Assembly (NCBI GenBank): GCA_963851405.1
Contig: CAWKPB010000001.1
Coordinates: 62,001-126,000, forward strand
Direction: 5' to 3'
Length of the DNA: 64,000 bases
DNA from: JANPBY01 sp963851405
GTDB lineage: Bacteria > Actinomycetota > Actinomycetes > DATJPE01
The translations under genes and the position numbers were made by a program. The notes under the pieces are model-generated. The model searched no databases. It was not told where the DNA came from and saw only the letters and a list, made by a program, of their open reading frames with translations. Position 1 is the first letter of the stretch. The number at the start of each line of letters is the position of its first letter. Positions 39,567-47,954 of the stretch are shown here, piece after piece.

Positions 39567-40852
39567 TCCGATGGAAGAACTGGGCCGGCAACCAGCGATC
39601 CACGCCGGCCCGCGTCGTGCGACCGACGTCGGTGGACGAGGTCGTGGCGGCCGTGAATGCCAGCGCCGACGCCGGGCTGCCCGTCAAAGCGCTCGGCAGC
39701 GGACATTCCTTCACCGCCGCGGCCGTCACCGCTGGGACCCACATCTCCCCGACCGGCATGACAGCCCTGAGATCCATCGACCCGGCGCGCGGCCTGGTCA
39801 CCGCTGAGCACGGAATGCCGCTCCATGAGTTGTCCAGAACGCTGAACGAACACGGACTCGCCATGACCAACATGGGCGACATCGATGTGCAGACCCTTGT
39901 TGGCGCCCTCAGCACGTCTACGCACGGCACGGGGCGCGATTCGGGTGGACTTGCCGCGTTTGCCCGCGAGCTCGAGATCGTGCTCGCCGACGGATCTATC
40001 CGGACAGCAGGCGTCGGGGATCCGCTGTTCGAAGCAGCCCGGGTATCCGTCGGTGGCCTCGGCATCATCACGGCTGTCACATTGGACGTTGAACCCGCGT
40101 TCCTCCTTCACGCACGCGAGGAGCCCATGCGCTGGGATGCGGTCCTGGATTCCTTCGATCTGTTCAGCCAGGAGAACGACCACTGGGAGTTCTTCTGGTT
40201 TCCCCACGGTGACGGTTGCCTCGTCAAGCGCAACAATCGGTCGCCCGGCCCGGCTAAGCCGTTGTCCGAATTCCGGGCCTGGTGGGACGACGACTTCTTG
40301 TCCAACAGCGTCTTCGGCGGGATCGCGCGCCTGGGGCGGGCCGCGCCCAGACTCGTTCCGACCCTCAACAAGATCTCCTCACGCGCGCTCTCCGCCCGCG
40401 ACTACACGGCCCCCTCCTTCGAGGTCTTCGCGAGCCCCCGCAGAGTCAGGTTCTACGAGATGGAGTACGCCGTGCCACGGTCGGCCGCAGTCGCCGTGCT
40501 GCGCGAGTTGCGGTCGCTCATCGAGTCGTCACAGTGGACGATTTCGTTCCCCATCGAAGTGCGGGTCTCGCCGGCCGATGACGTCTGGTTGTCGACAGCG
40601 CACGGCCGGGAGACCTGCTACATCGCCTGTCACGTGTTCGAACGAACCCCCATGGACCCGTATTTTCGAGAAGTCGAAGCGCTGATGGAGTCCTACCTGG
40701 GCCGACCGCACTGGGGAAAACTCCACACCAGGACCGCTTCGGACCTAGCCCCGCTGTACCCGCGCTGGGCGGACTGGATCGCGGTCCGCGACGCGGTCGA
40801 CCCCGGTCGATTGTTCGCGAACAGCTACACGGAGCAAGTCTTCGGACCGTGA
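39563..40852 (+). CDS. FAD-dependent aldonolactone oxidase (D-arabinono-1,4-lactone oxidase family)
   Basis: 429 residues. The N-terminal FAD-binding (PCMH/VAO) domain has LGSGHSFTAAAVTAGTHISP, MGDIDVQTLVGALSTSTHGTG and VSVGGLGIITAVTLDVEP. The C-terminal ALO domain ends with GRPHWGKLHTRTASDLAPLYPRW, carrying the HWxK motif that is catalytic in gulono- and arabinonolactone oxidases. The flavin-linking His of covalent members may correspond to the one in GSGHSFT. It likely oxidises an aldono-lactone or a polyol. GAGGGAG precedes the ATG, which overlaps the MFS stop by 4 bases. Confidence 0.88.
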   Translation: MIRWKNWAGNQRSTPARVVRPTSVDEVVAAVNASADAGLPVKALGSGHSFTAAAVTAGTHISPTGMTALRSIDPARGLVTAEHGMPLHELSRTLNEHGLAMTNMGDIDVQTLVGALSTSTHGTGRDSGGLAAFARELEIVLADGSIRTAGVGDPLFEAARVSVGGLGIITAVTLDVEPAFLLHAREEPMRWDAVLDSFDLFSQENDHWEFFWFPHGDGCLVKRNNRSPGPAKPLSEFRAWWDDDFLSNSVFGGIARLGRAAPRLVPTLNKISSRALSARDYTAPSFEVFASPRRVRFYEMEYAVPRSAAVAVLRELRSLIESSQWTISFPIEVRVSPADDVWLSTAHGRETCYIACHVFERTPMDPYFREVEALMESYLGRPHWGKLHTRTASDLAPLYPRWADWIAVRDAVDPGRLFANSYTEQVFGP

Positions 40853-40859
40853 GTTCAGA

Positions 40860-41900
40860 TCACCAGCCGCGAAGATCGACCGGCCAGCGCTCGACGACCT
40901 CGTCCCCATCAACCAGCCATAAGCACTCGTGATAGGCGATCGTCGGGTCTACATGGGCGGGCACGTACCGCACGCGATCGCCCACCCTAAGCGCACTTCC
41001 TTCGGGCGGAGCAAAGGTGAGGTGCTCGTCGGAGAGGAACCAGACCTGGCCAAGGCCTTCTGCACCCTCGACTTCGGGATTCCCGTGATCCATCCCCTGC
41101 GCCTTGAGCCCGGTGTCTGCCACCGCCCACCCGCCAGCCGGATTCACTGACACCACGGTTCCGAGGACGGTCAGGGCAACGTCGAAGGGGAGGTCGTCGA
41201 GCTTCGCGTAGGCCGAGTCCATCAGCGCGTATGAGCCGGCCTGGATCTCGTTCACCCAGGTGTTCAAAGACCAGGTACCCGTGCCACCTCCGGTGACCAA
41301 TTCGCCACCGACGAGCTCGTGGGCGTGGAGCAGTTTCGCCATGCAAGCTTCGACGTGCGCGCGCCTCTCCGCGGGGTCCGGCCACAGCATGAGGTGCCCC
41401 TCGTACCCCATGACCCCACGGACCTCGAGGCCCTTCGATCGAGCCAGCTGGGCTAGTCCTGCGGCGTCCTCCGGTGCGCAGCCACACCGCGGAAGGTCGA
41501 CGCACACGTCGATGACCACCTCGCGGACTCCACCACGTGCGGCCGCGTCGATCGTGGTCCGCGAGTCGACCGCCAAGGTCACTCGATGCCCCGCTGCTAC
41601 GAGGGCACCAAGGCGTCTCGCGTCCACCACCTCATTTGCGAGCAGCAGATCCGACCCAAGCCCAGCCATCGCTAGGCCTTCGCATTCGCGCAGCGTGGCG
41701 GTGGTGATTCCCGGGTGTCCGGCGTCGCGCTGCAGCCTGGACAGCGCGGTGCATTTATGGGCCTTGACGTGCGGCCGCATGCGCTCACCCGGCAATGCTT
41801 GGGCCATTCGATCGAGGTTGCGCTCTAGGGCCGCGCGTTCGACCAAGAGGGCTGGCGTTTGTAGGTCGGCCAGGGTCGTCGACGCCACGCCATGCTCCAT
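40860..41900 (-). CDS. PLP-dependent D-amino-acid lyase (D-threonine aldolase / D-serine dehydratase family)
   Basis: 346 residues. The alanine-racemase-like TIM barrel starts at LADLQTPALLVERAALERNLDRMAQAL; RPHVKAHKC holds the PLP lysine. GVMGYEGHLM and GGELVTGGGTGTWSLNTW are barrel motifs that bind the PLP phosphate. The C-terminal beta domain (from about 260) carries VPAHVDPTIAYHECLWLVDGD, with the His/Cys metal site common to D-threonine aldolase and DSD1-type dehydratases. Which reaction it catalyses cannot be decided. It converges on the aldonolactone oxidase gene with 7 bases between stops. Confidence 0.87.
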   Translation of the reverse strand: MEHGVASTTLADLQTPALLVERAALERNLDRMAQALPGERMRPHVKAHKCTALSRLQRDAGHPGITTATLRECEGLAMAGLGSDLLLANEVVDARRLGALVAAGHRVTLAVDSRTTIDAAARGGVREVVIDVCVDLPRCGCAPEDAAGLAQLARSKGLEVRGVMGYEGHLMLWPDPAERRAHVEACMAKLLHAHELVGGELVTGGGTGTWSLNTWVNEIQAGSYALMDSAYAKLDDLPFDVALTVLGTVVSVNPAGGWAVADTGLKAQGMDHGNPEVEGAEGLGQVWFLSDEHLTFAPPEGSALRVGDRVRYVPAHVDPTIAYHECLWLVDGDEVVERWPVDLRGW

Positions 41901-42023
41901 TCACGGGTTGAGACAGCTTGAGACGCTGACGCTATCGGGCGTCCACTGTGCGGATGTGCTGAGCGCATCTGCGTCTGCTGCGTAGTCTCTGGGGGTACCC
42001 GACTCTTCGAAGGGCGTCTTCGC

Positions 42024-42944
42024 ATGGAACAACTGCGACTGCTCGGGGTGAGCGACGACGGCACTGGACTGCGGCTGGAGGCCGCAGACGGGACGCCGTA
42101 CACGCTCCCTCTCGACGAGCGCGTGCACGCGGCGCTGCGCGGCGATCGCGCGCGGCTCGGGCAACTCCAGATCGAGTTGGAGAACCAATTGACGCCTCGC
42201 GAGATCCAGTCTCGGATCAGGTCTGGACAAACGGCGGAGGAAATCGCCATCTCCGCGCAGGTGCCGGTTGAGCGAGTGAGGCGGTTCGAGGGGCCGGTGC
42301 TCCAGGAGCGCTGGCACATCGCCGAGTTGGCGCAAACCACCAACATTCGTCGGGTCACTGACGCCTCAGCTCATCCGCTTCGGGTGCTGGTACTCCAACG
42401 CCTCGAAGCGCGTGGCGTGGAGCCCGAGGACCTCGAATGGGATGCCCGGCGTCGTGAGGATGGCCGTTGGGCCGTCCGGCTGGACTACAGCCACGGGGGC
42501 CGCGAGCGGTCCGCCACCTGGCTGTTTGATCACCAGCGGCGCACGTTGGAGCCGTACGACGACGAAGCCGGCTGGCTCACAGCCGACGAGCGAGCCGTAC
42601 CGGAGCCGTCTCGAGCGGCCAGGGGCCGAAAGCCGAAGACCAAACAAGGTGCTCCGCAACCCGAGGCCTCGAGCGAGAGCCCCTCGGAGTCCGCAACCCC
42701 GCGGCTCACGGCCGTGCCGGATGTAGGCACCGACGAGGCCACCGGCGCAGACACAGCGACGGAGGGGCAGCCCATGGACCCCGAGGCCGGCGACGAGGCC
42801 CCTGAGTTCGATTCCGTTCCCGAAGCCGAGCCGGACTCGCCCTTGCGGCCGACCACAGGAACTAAGCCCAAGACCTCGGGGCGACGGGCTTCTGTCCCCA
42901 GTTGGGACGAGATCTTGTTCGGCAGCTCCCACCCGGAGGAGTGA
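42024..42944 (+). CDS. sepH: septation protein SepH (DUF3071)
   Basis: 306 residues. SepH binds FtsZ and promotes Z-ring assembly in actinobacteria. The N-terminal DUF3071 domain (1-175) starts with MEQLRLLGVSDDGTGLRLEAADGTPYTLPLDERVHAAL and has a helix-turn-helix at about 54-95 (QLTPREIQSRIRSGQTAEEIAISAQVPVERVRRFEG). A long acidic, Pro/Ser/Glu-rich linker follows, then the short conserved C-terminal motif RRASVPSWDEILFG, which is characteristic of the family. No leaderless box; a long 5' leader is likely. The 3' end faces the small gene at 42956. Confidence 0.95.
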   Translation: MEQLRLLGVSDDGTGLRLEAADGTPYTLPLDERVHAALRGDRARLGQLQIELENQLTPREIQSRIRSGQTAEEIAISAQVPVERVRRFEGPVLQERWHIAELAQTTNIRRVTDASAHPLRVLVLQRLEARGVEPEDLEWDARRREDGRWAVRLDYSHGGRERSATWLFDHQRRTLEPYDDEAGWLTADERAVPEPSRAARGRKPKTKQGAPQPEASSESPSESATPRLTAVPDVGTDEATGADTATEGQPMDPEAGDEAPEFDSVPEAEPDSPLRPTTGTKPKTSGRRASVPSWDEILFGSSHPEE

Positions 42945-42955
42945 GCAGAGCGAAA

Positions 42956-43135
42956 CTACTCAGTCGGCGGCAAAAGCCGGACGAACCAGAGTTTGCAGCC
43001 CTGTCCCACTCGGTACACAGCCGAATATCCATCGCGCACGGCCAGTTCGAGTTCTTCGTTGAGGACCAGGCGCCGATCCATGGAGTACGCCCAGCCTTCC
43101 AACGGGCCGTCCCCGGCGACGTACGCCACTCGCAT
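42956..43135 (-). CDS. small conserved-looking protein, 59 residues, unknown
   Basis: A short frame antisense-side to the gap between sepH and the VOC gene: it begins MRVAYVAGDGPLEGWAYSMD and ends KLWFVRLLPPTE. A strong GGAGG ribosome-binding site lies 6 bases before the ATG. Composition is protein-like (alternating hydrophobic and charged, one Cys, two Trp), with no membrane segment. No family is recognised. Its stop is 11 bases from the sepH stop. The good ribosome-binding site and clean coding pattern are the support; its shortness limits confidence. Confidence 0.6.
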   Translation of the reverse strand: MRVAYVAGDGPLEGWAYSMDRRLVLNEELELAVRDGYSAVYRVGQGCKLWFVRLLPPTE

Positions 43136-43283
43136 CGGCTACCTCCAGCGTCTCCGGGCTTTGCGCCGACGTCACTCGCACCGCGCGGAGGCGAGCGGTG
43201 ACGATCTGCCAGGAGGGATGTCGGCTCCCCAGATGGCCATCTTGAGAGACGCGGAAAGCGGTGCGTCCGCGGCCTGGACCCCC

Positions 43284-43289
43284 TAGATT
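43284..43289 (+). promoter_or_regulatory. -10 box TAGATT, leaderless VOC gene
   Basis: TAGATT lies 6 bases before the ATG at 43296. Confidence 0.6.
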
Positions 43290-43295
43290 CCCAAG

Positions 43296-43649
43296 ATGGG
43301 CTTGGAATGGGAACAGGCGGTCATCGACGCCGAGAACCCTGTGGTGTTGGGCCACTGGTGGGCCAACGCGCTTGGCTGGGTCGTACTCAATGACACACCG
43401 GATGAATTCGAGATCCGGCCCACGGCGGAGCGCCTGCCCGGACTGATGTTCGCACCAGTGGAAAAACCGAAGGCCGGGAAGAACCGCCTTCACTTGGACT
43501 TTCGCCCCGACGACCAGCAGGCCGAGGTCGAGCGCCTGCTGGCCCTCGGAGCCAGGCACTCCGACGTCGGCCAGGGACAACAATCCTGGGTCGTTCTTCA
43601 GGATCCCGAAGGCAACGAGTTCTGTGTCCTGTCAAGCAAGAGAGCCTGA
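43296..43649 (+). CDS. VOC/glyoxalase-like domain protein
   Basis: 117 residues, one glyoxalase-like fold of the Glyoxalase_6 type: EQAVIDAENPVVLGHWWANALGWVVLN opens the domain, GKNRLHLDFRPDD carries a putative metal His, and SWVVLQDPEGNEFCVL closes it with a glutamate in the typical ligand position. Substrate unknown; such proteins include bleomycin-resistance-like and isomerase-like members. It converges on tdk with 32 bases between stops. Confidence 0.87.
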   Translation: MGLEWEQAVIDAENPVVLGHWWANALGWVVLNDTPDEFEIRPTAERLPGLMFAPVEKPKAGKNRLHLDFRPDDQQAEVERLLALGARHSDVGQGQQSWVVLQDPEGNEFCVLSSKRA

Positions 43650-43681
43650 CCAGACGCGCGTCGCTATGCGGATCCCCGGGG

Positions 43682-44338
43682 CTACCCGCCGAACGGAAGC
43701 GGCTCAGGGTCGATCGGTCCGGCGTGGGCAACGGCGCTCGTGACCCCGCGACGATGGTGGGCGCGGCACAGCACCTCATAGCCCACAATCGGCGTGGACC
43801 GACCAGCTCCTGCCGTGTCGCCCACCACGACCTGGTCGCCCTCGGTGACCATGACCCCGTCCACGGTCCGGGCGTTGTGCGTGGCGCGGCCGCCGCACCA
43901 GCACAGGGCCTCTACCTGGAGGAGGTGAACATGATCCGCCAACTCGAGCAACCGACGGCTCCCCGGAAAGAGCTGAGTACGGAAATCGGTCGTGATCCCG
44001 AACGCAAACACGTCCACGTCGAGGTCGTCAACGATGCGAGCCATCTCCTCGACCTGCTCCGTGGAGTAGAACTGCGCCTCGTCCGCGATCAGGTAGTCGA
44101 TCCGCTCCCCGGCCTGCAGTCGGGCCGTCACGAGGTCCCACAAGGACTGTGCTTCGCCAACTTCGAGAGCCGGAACGGCCAGTCCAAGCCGTGATGACAG
44201 GGTCGAGGCACCCGCTCGATCCCGCGACGTCAGGATCAGGCCGGTGCGGCCCCGTGAGGCGTGGTTGTGATTGGTCTGGAGCGCAAGCGTCGACTTGCCG
44301 CAATCCATCGTCCCCGTGAAGAAGACCAACTCCGCCAT
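43682..44338 (-). CDS. tdk: thymidine kinase
   Basis: 218 residues, type II (TK1-like) thymidine kinase of pyrimidine salvage. The P-loop is GTMDCGKST, YLIADEAQFYS is the Walker B/DEAQF motif, and the lasso/zinc region follows with CWCGG and a further cysteine in VLCRAHH, which forms the four-ligand zinc site with the paired cysteines. The substrate-binding C-terminal segment GAGRSTPIVGYEVLCR is intact. ATG start without a strong ribosome-binding site. Probably expressed with the upstream genes on the same strand. Confidence 0.93.
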   Translation of the reverse strand: MAELVFFTGTMDCGKSTLALQTNHNHASRGRTGLILTSRDRAGASTLSSRLGLAVPALEVGEAQSLWDLVTARLQAGERIDYLIADEAQFYSTEQVEEMARIVDDLDVDVFAFGITTDFRTQLFPGSRRLLELADHVHLLQVEALCWCGGRATHNARTVDGVMVTEGDQVVVGDTAGAGRSTPIVGYEVLCRAHHRRGVTSAVAHAGPIDPEPLPFGG

Positions 44339-44474
44339 GGCTTTCGCGTCGCTCCAGAACTCTCGATTCGGCCTCGGCGCCGAGTTGGCTCATCGTCGCA
44401 CGACGACCAGACGCCGTCGCCACCCCATGGGACCCCAAGGACGAGCCCGTGGACTTCCCTGGACATGTCTGTGG

Positions 44475-44822
44475 TCAAGACGCGTCGAGCTGGGCTACTA
44501 GGCGTTTGAGAGCCACCGCTCGGTAGCTTTCCTCGATCCACTCCAGCAGGAGCTCAATATCCGGACAGTCCGAGGCGCTGAGCTCGAGGGAAACCCAGCC
44601 GTGGCGGCCCAGCCCGTAGCCAACGGGAGACCCGGCGTGCAGGCTCAGCGCGTGATCGGCGGACTCGGGCAACTTGACCGACAGCCCGGGCTCCTCAGGC
44701 GACCCGAGAAAGGCGAAAATCCTTTTTCCCACCTTCGCGACGGCGTGCTCGTCCCAGGGATGGTCCTCCCACGCCTCGGGAAGACCGAGCGCGAACGAAC
44801 GGCATGTATCGAACGGAGTCAT
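44475..44822 (-). CDS. MmcQ/YjbR family protein
   Basis: 115 residues. The MmcQ/YjbR fold (a double-wing, CyaY-like domain) is seen in FALGLPEAWEDHPWDEHAVAKVGKRIFAFL, LSVKLPESADHALSL and GRHGWVSLEL, ending in IEESYRAVALKRLVAQL. Family members are small cytosolic proteins, sometimes called DNA-binding, of uncertain function. The start overlaps the phosphodiesterase stop by 4 bases, so it is translated with it. Confidence 0.9.
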   Translation of the reverse strand: MTPFDTCRSFALGLPEAWEDHPWDEHAVAKVGKRIFAFLGSPEEPGLSVKLPESADHALSLHAGSPVGYGLGRHGWVSLELSASDCPDIELLLEWIEESYRAVALKRLVAQLDAS

Positions 44823-45994
44823 CGACGATCTTGAGGCCCGGCCACCACAAGAGGCACGTGGGCTTCCGCGCTCGTGAGCGACCCGTGATGCCCCACGAGC
44901 ATCGACTCGTGCGGGTTGCTACGGCCCGCCAAGAGCAACGAACCGGGCGCGTGGCAGGCGGCGACCACATCTCCGATTCGGCCCTCGACAGTGCGGTCGA
45001 CCGGGCCGAACCAGCCCTCGTCGATGGCCTGCTGCCGCGAGCGGACCCAGGCAACCCCCTCGAGGCGTTCGCTCCACGAGGCCAGGACATCCGCAGCGGC
45101 CCCCGGCTTTGCGTAGACGTGTCTTGCCCGTGGCTCGCCACCCAGAATCTCGACCCCGAGTGCGAGTGCAGGATCCTGCTCGACGTCTACGGAAGCGCCG
45201 GGGACCGCATCCACCATGCCGTGGTCTCCGGTCACGATCAGCAGGCCGTCTTCCGGCAAGATCGACAGCAACTGCTCGACCAGCCGGTCGATGTGGCCCA
45301 GTTGTGCCTTCCAGGCGTAGGACTCGCATCCTTGGAGGTGCCCGGTGTTGTCGAGTTCACTCGCATAGACATTCACCAGGGTGGCGCCCGGCACGGCGAG
45401 CGCTTCGACAGCCGCCCCGACCTTTTCGCCGGGTGAGTCAGCTCCGAGGTACGGGGTGCCCGCCATCGCAGCGCGCGTCAAGCCGCTGAAGGTATACGCA
45501 CGGGGACCGATGTGGCTCACGGCGACGCCGTGGGCGACGAGCGCAGCCAAGAGGTTGGGCCGAGACTGCACATCGGCCGGATCAAGGGAGTCGGGCCAGG
45601 ACAGCGTATTGAGCATCCCGTGTCCAGGCAGTCGGAACTGGTAGCCCACGATTCCGTGCTGCCCCGGCGCTAGCCCCGTTGCCAGAGACGTGATGCTGGT
45701 CGAGGTCGTGGAGGGAAATCCGGTGGTCATGAAACGTCCAGCCGTGGCCAGCTCCGCCAGACAGGGTGCATGATCGGCCGCCGACGTCAGGCCCTCCACT
45801 CCGAGCCCGTCCACGAGCAGGAGGACGACCCGTGAGGCGTCTGGAAGTCCGAGAACGTCGTGGACGTCGCCGAGCCCAAGCCGCGCGGCCACAGCCGGGA
45901 CCAGATCGGCGAGCGACCCGGAGCCGTACGCGGGAATCACCGGCGCAACGACACCGCCGCTATCCGGCTTTGGGTCTTGCTCGGCCGGTGACAC
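44819..45994 (-). CDS. alkaline phosphatase superfamily protein (type I phosphodiesterase / nucleotide pyrophosphatase)
   Basis: 391 residues. Metal-dependent hydrolase: VVLLLVDGLG provides the first metal Asp, GFPSTTSTSITSLATGLAPGQHGIVGY the nucleophile Thr, and NVYASELDNTGH and IVTGDHGMVD further metal ligands; a C-terminal HHGSLTSAEAHVPLVV block completes the set. No secretion signal is seen, so it is likely cytosolic. The substrate is not known. The GTG at 45994 was chosen because the upstream DUF5998 gene ends 7 bases before it; the frame continues upstream without conservation. Confidence 0.85.
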   Translation of the reverse strand: MSPAEQDPKPDSGGVVAPVIPAYGSGSLADLVPAVAARLGLGDVHDVLGLPDASRVVLLLVDGLGVEGLTSAADHAPCLAELATAGRFMTTGFPSTTSTSITSLATGLAPGQHGIVGYQFRLPGHGMLNTLSWPDSLDPADVQSRPNLLAALVAHGVAVSHIGPRAYTFSGLTRAAMAGTPYLGADSPGEKVGAAVEALAVPGATLVNVYASELDNTGHLQGCESYAWKAQLGHIDRLVEQLLSILPEDGLLIVTGDHGMVDAVPGASVDVEQDPALALGVEILGGEPRARHVYAKPGAAADVLASWSERLEGVAWVRSRQQAIDEGWFGPVDRTVEGRIGDVVAACHAPGSLLLAGRSNPHESMLVGHHGSLTSAEAHVPLVVAGPQDRR

Positions 45995-46001
45995 AGCTGG
46001 G

Positions 46002-46586
46002 TCAGACGCGGGCGGCAACCACGGCCGCGTTGACCGCCGCCGCAAATGCCAGCGCATGCTCGACGCTGTCAGGGCCGTCGCCGATCTCGCTCACGCGGAC
46101 CGAAAGATCGTCTGAGGTGGCGGTGCCTGTATACCCGTGGTCTCCGCTGCACTCCGGATCGCCACACGTGGCTGGCTCGAGGTCGAGACGGCTCACCGCA
46201 CCCCAACCGAGCGTGAGTACCACCTCGACGGGCCGAAGCCCCGATCGCTGGCGGGCCGGCTCGGAGACGGTGCGCGACACCATGACCGAGCCGAGCGAAG
46301 CGATCGGTACGGACTCCGTTGTCGTCACGGCGCTGGGCAGGGGGTGTGCTTCGTCAGCCGGGTGGTCGTCGGTGTGCGACACGACCAGCCGCGTGTCGGT
46401 CAACACGAGAACGGTGACGTGACGGCGCAACTCATCTCGATCGAAGGTTGCTTCGTGGTGCACGAGGAACGATCGAGTCGCCTCGCCTGCGAGCGCAGAG
46501 TCGAGCGCCTCAGTGACCAACTGCGGGTAGTAGCCAGACCGTTCGATCGCGCTACGCAGATCCGCTGTCGCCCCTGAAATGGTCAC
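46002..46586 (-). CDS. DUF5998 family protein
   Basis: 194 residues, soluble. It opens with TISGATADLRSAIERSGYYPQLVTEALDSALAGE and continues with SFLVHHEATFDRDELRRHVTVLVLTDTRLVVSHTDDHP and RLDLEPATCGDPECSGDHGYTGT, the cysteine-containing block typical of this actinobacterial family. No function is assigned. The GTG at 46586 has GGGAGG 8 bases upstream, which fixes the start; the MFS stop lies 4 bases further upstream, implying co-transcription with the MFS and phosphodiesterase genes. Confidence 0.9.
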   Translation of the reverse strand: MTISGATADLRSAIERSGYYPQLVTEALDSALAGEATRSFLVHHEATFDRDELRRHVTVLVLTDTRLVVSHTDDHPADEAHPLPSAVTTTESVPIASLGSVMVSRTVSEPARQRSGLRPVEVVLTLGWGAVSRLDLEPATCGDPECSGDHGYTGTATSDDLSVRVSEIGDGPDSVEHALAFAAAVNAAVVAARV

Positions 46587-46590
46587 GGCG

Positions 46591-47907
46591 TCATCCTCCC
46601 ACCTCCGCAGCCGCACCAAGCCCTCGGCCGTCCTGAGCGACCGTGAGCACGCTTCGCAGGTGCAGGGCCCCCAGGCTGGCGACCAAGCATCCGGCGATGA
46701 CCAAGATGATCCAGGTTCCAGCGAGACCAACCCCGAGCAGGATTCCGGTGAACGCTGGCCCGAGCGTGGCCGAAACACTCCAGGTCAGGGCGCCGACCGC
46801 GTTGTACCTGCCTCGCATCCGCTCCGGGGCCAGGTCGTTGACAATCGAGGGGACCACCGGCTGCCACAACGTCTCTCCGAGACCGAAAACCAGCGGGCTC
46901 GCCAGCGCCACCGCGACCGCAGCAGCACCTGCGAGCGGCACCGACAGGCCGAGCAGCAACCAGGCGCCGGCCCAGACGACGCCGACCAGCGCGATCACCC
47001 GCGAACGCGAGCGCCCCTGAATCAACCGCAGGACGTACAACTGACCAACCAAGATGGCCACGGTGTTGGCCACGTACCCGAAGGCGACGAGGCGTTCGCT
47101 GAGCCCGGCCTGGGTAGTCGCGAATACGGGATATCCAACCTCGATCGCTCCGTATCCGCAGGTCAGCATCACGATCGAGACAACGGCCAGCCGCATGAGC
47201 GAGCGGTCAGCGAAGACCTCTCGATAGCCACCCTCCTTGGCGTCCGGCTCGTCCGCGGCGGCAAGCGGCCCACCTTCACCGCGCAAGGTGGCGATCACCA
47301 CCAGGCCGAGTGTCACGAACAGGGCATCCGCGAGGTAGAGCCGCTCGAAGGTGACCGGCTGGTCGACGTTCACCGCAAGCCCGGCGATCAGTCCGCCGAC
47401 ACCGATGCCGAGATTGACCATCATGAACGAGATGCCGAAGGCCCGTTGACGCTGATCCTCGGTGACGCTTCGCGCGAGGAAGGTCGTAGCCGCCGACCAG
47501 ACCCCCGCCCCACCGAGAGCCGCCAAGGACGCCACCGCGAATGCCTGCCAGGGCTCCCGCACGAACGCCCACGCGCCGGCCGACATGGCCTCCGCTGCAA
47601 GTCCCCCCAGGATCACCGGTCGGGGTCCCACGGAGTCGATGAGCCAACCGCCCAGCGGTGTGAGGACGAAACCGAGCATCGCTGTCCAGGCGATGACGAA
47701 ACCGCCAATGTAGGTCGGCATTCCACGCACCTGGGCGAGGTAGACGACGAGAAACGGCAGAACGAGCCCAGTTCCGAGGGCCCCGATGAACGTGGCTAGC
47801 AGCAGTCGCCGGGCGACGGCGCCGAGCGGCGCTGGACGGGCGACGCCAGTGACCCGCTCCGACTTGCGGCCCCGGCGCGACCCACTGATGCGATCCAGAA
47901 GCGACAC
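46591..47907 (-). CDS. MFS transporter
   Basis: 438 residues with about 12 transmembrane helices. Halves are separated by a soluble loop around 205-230 (LRGEGGPLAAADEPDAKEGGYREVFADRSL). GGWLIDSVGPRPVILGG is the loop 2-3 motif with a non-standard charge pattern, and APERMRGRYNAVGALTWSVSATLGP lies near helices 10-11, a block typical of drug-efflux members. Substrate unknown. The GTG has TACCGT 6 bases upstream. First gene of the MFS-DUF5998-phosphodiesterase-MmcQ run. Confidence 0.88.
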   Translation of the reverse strand: MSLLDRISGSRRGRKSERVTGVARPAPLGAVARRLLLATFIGALGTGLVLPFLVVYLAQVRGMPTYIGGFVIAWTAMLGFVLTPLGGWLIDSVGPRPVILGGLAAEAMSAGAWAFVREPWQAFAVASLAALGGAGVWSAATTFLARSVTEDQRQRAFGISFMMVNLGIGVGGLIAGLAVNVDQPVTFERLYLADALFVTLGLVVIATLRGEGGPLAAADEPDAKEGGYREVFADRSLMRLAVVSIVMLTCGYGAIEVGYPVFATTQAGLSERLVAFGYVANTVAILVGQLYVLRLIQGRSRSRVIALVGVVWAGAWLLLGLSVPLAGAAAVAVALASPLVFGLGETLWQPVVPSIVNDLAPERMRGRYNAVGALTWSVSATLGPAFTGILLGVGLAGTWIILVIAGCLVASLGALHLRSVLTVAQDGRGLGAAAEVGG

Positions 47908-47913
47908 GGAGTC

Positions 47914-47919
47914 ACGGTA
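47914..47919 (-). promoter_or_regulatory. -10 box TACCGT, leaderless MFS gene
   Basis: On the minus strand TACCGT lies 6 bases before the GTG at 47907. Confidence 0.5.
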
Positions 47920-47954
47920 ACGACGCCGCCTTGGAGTTGCGAACGACTTTCGGG

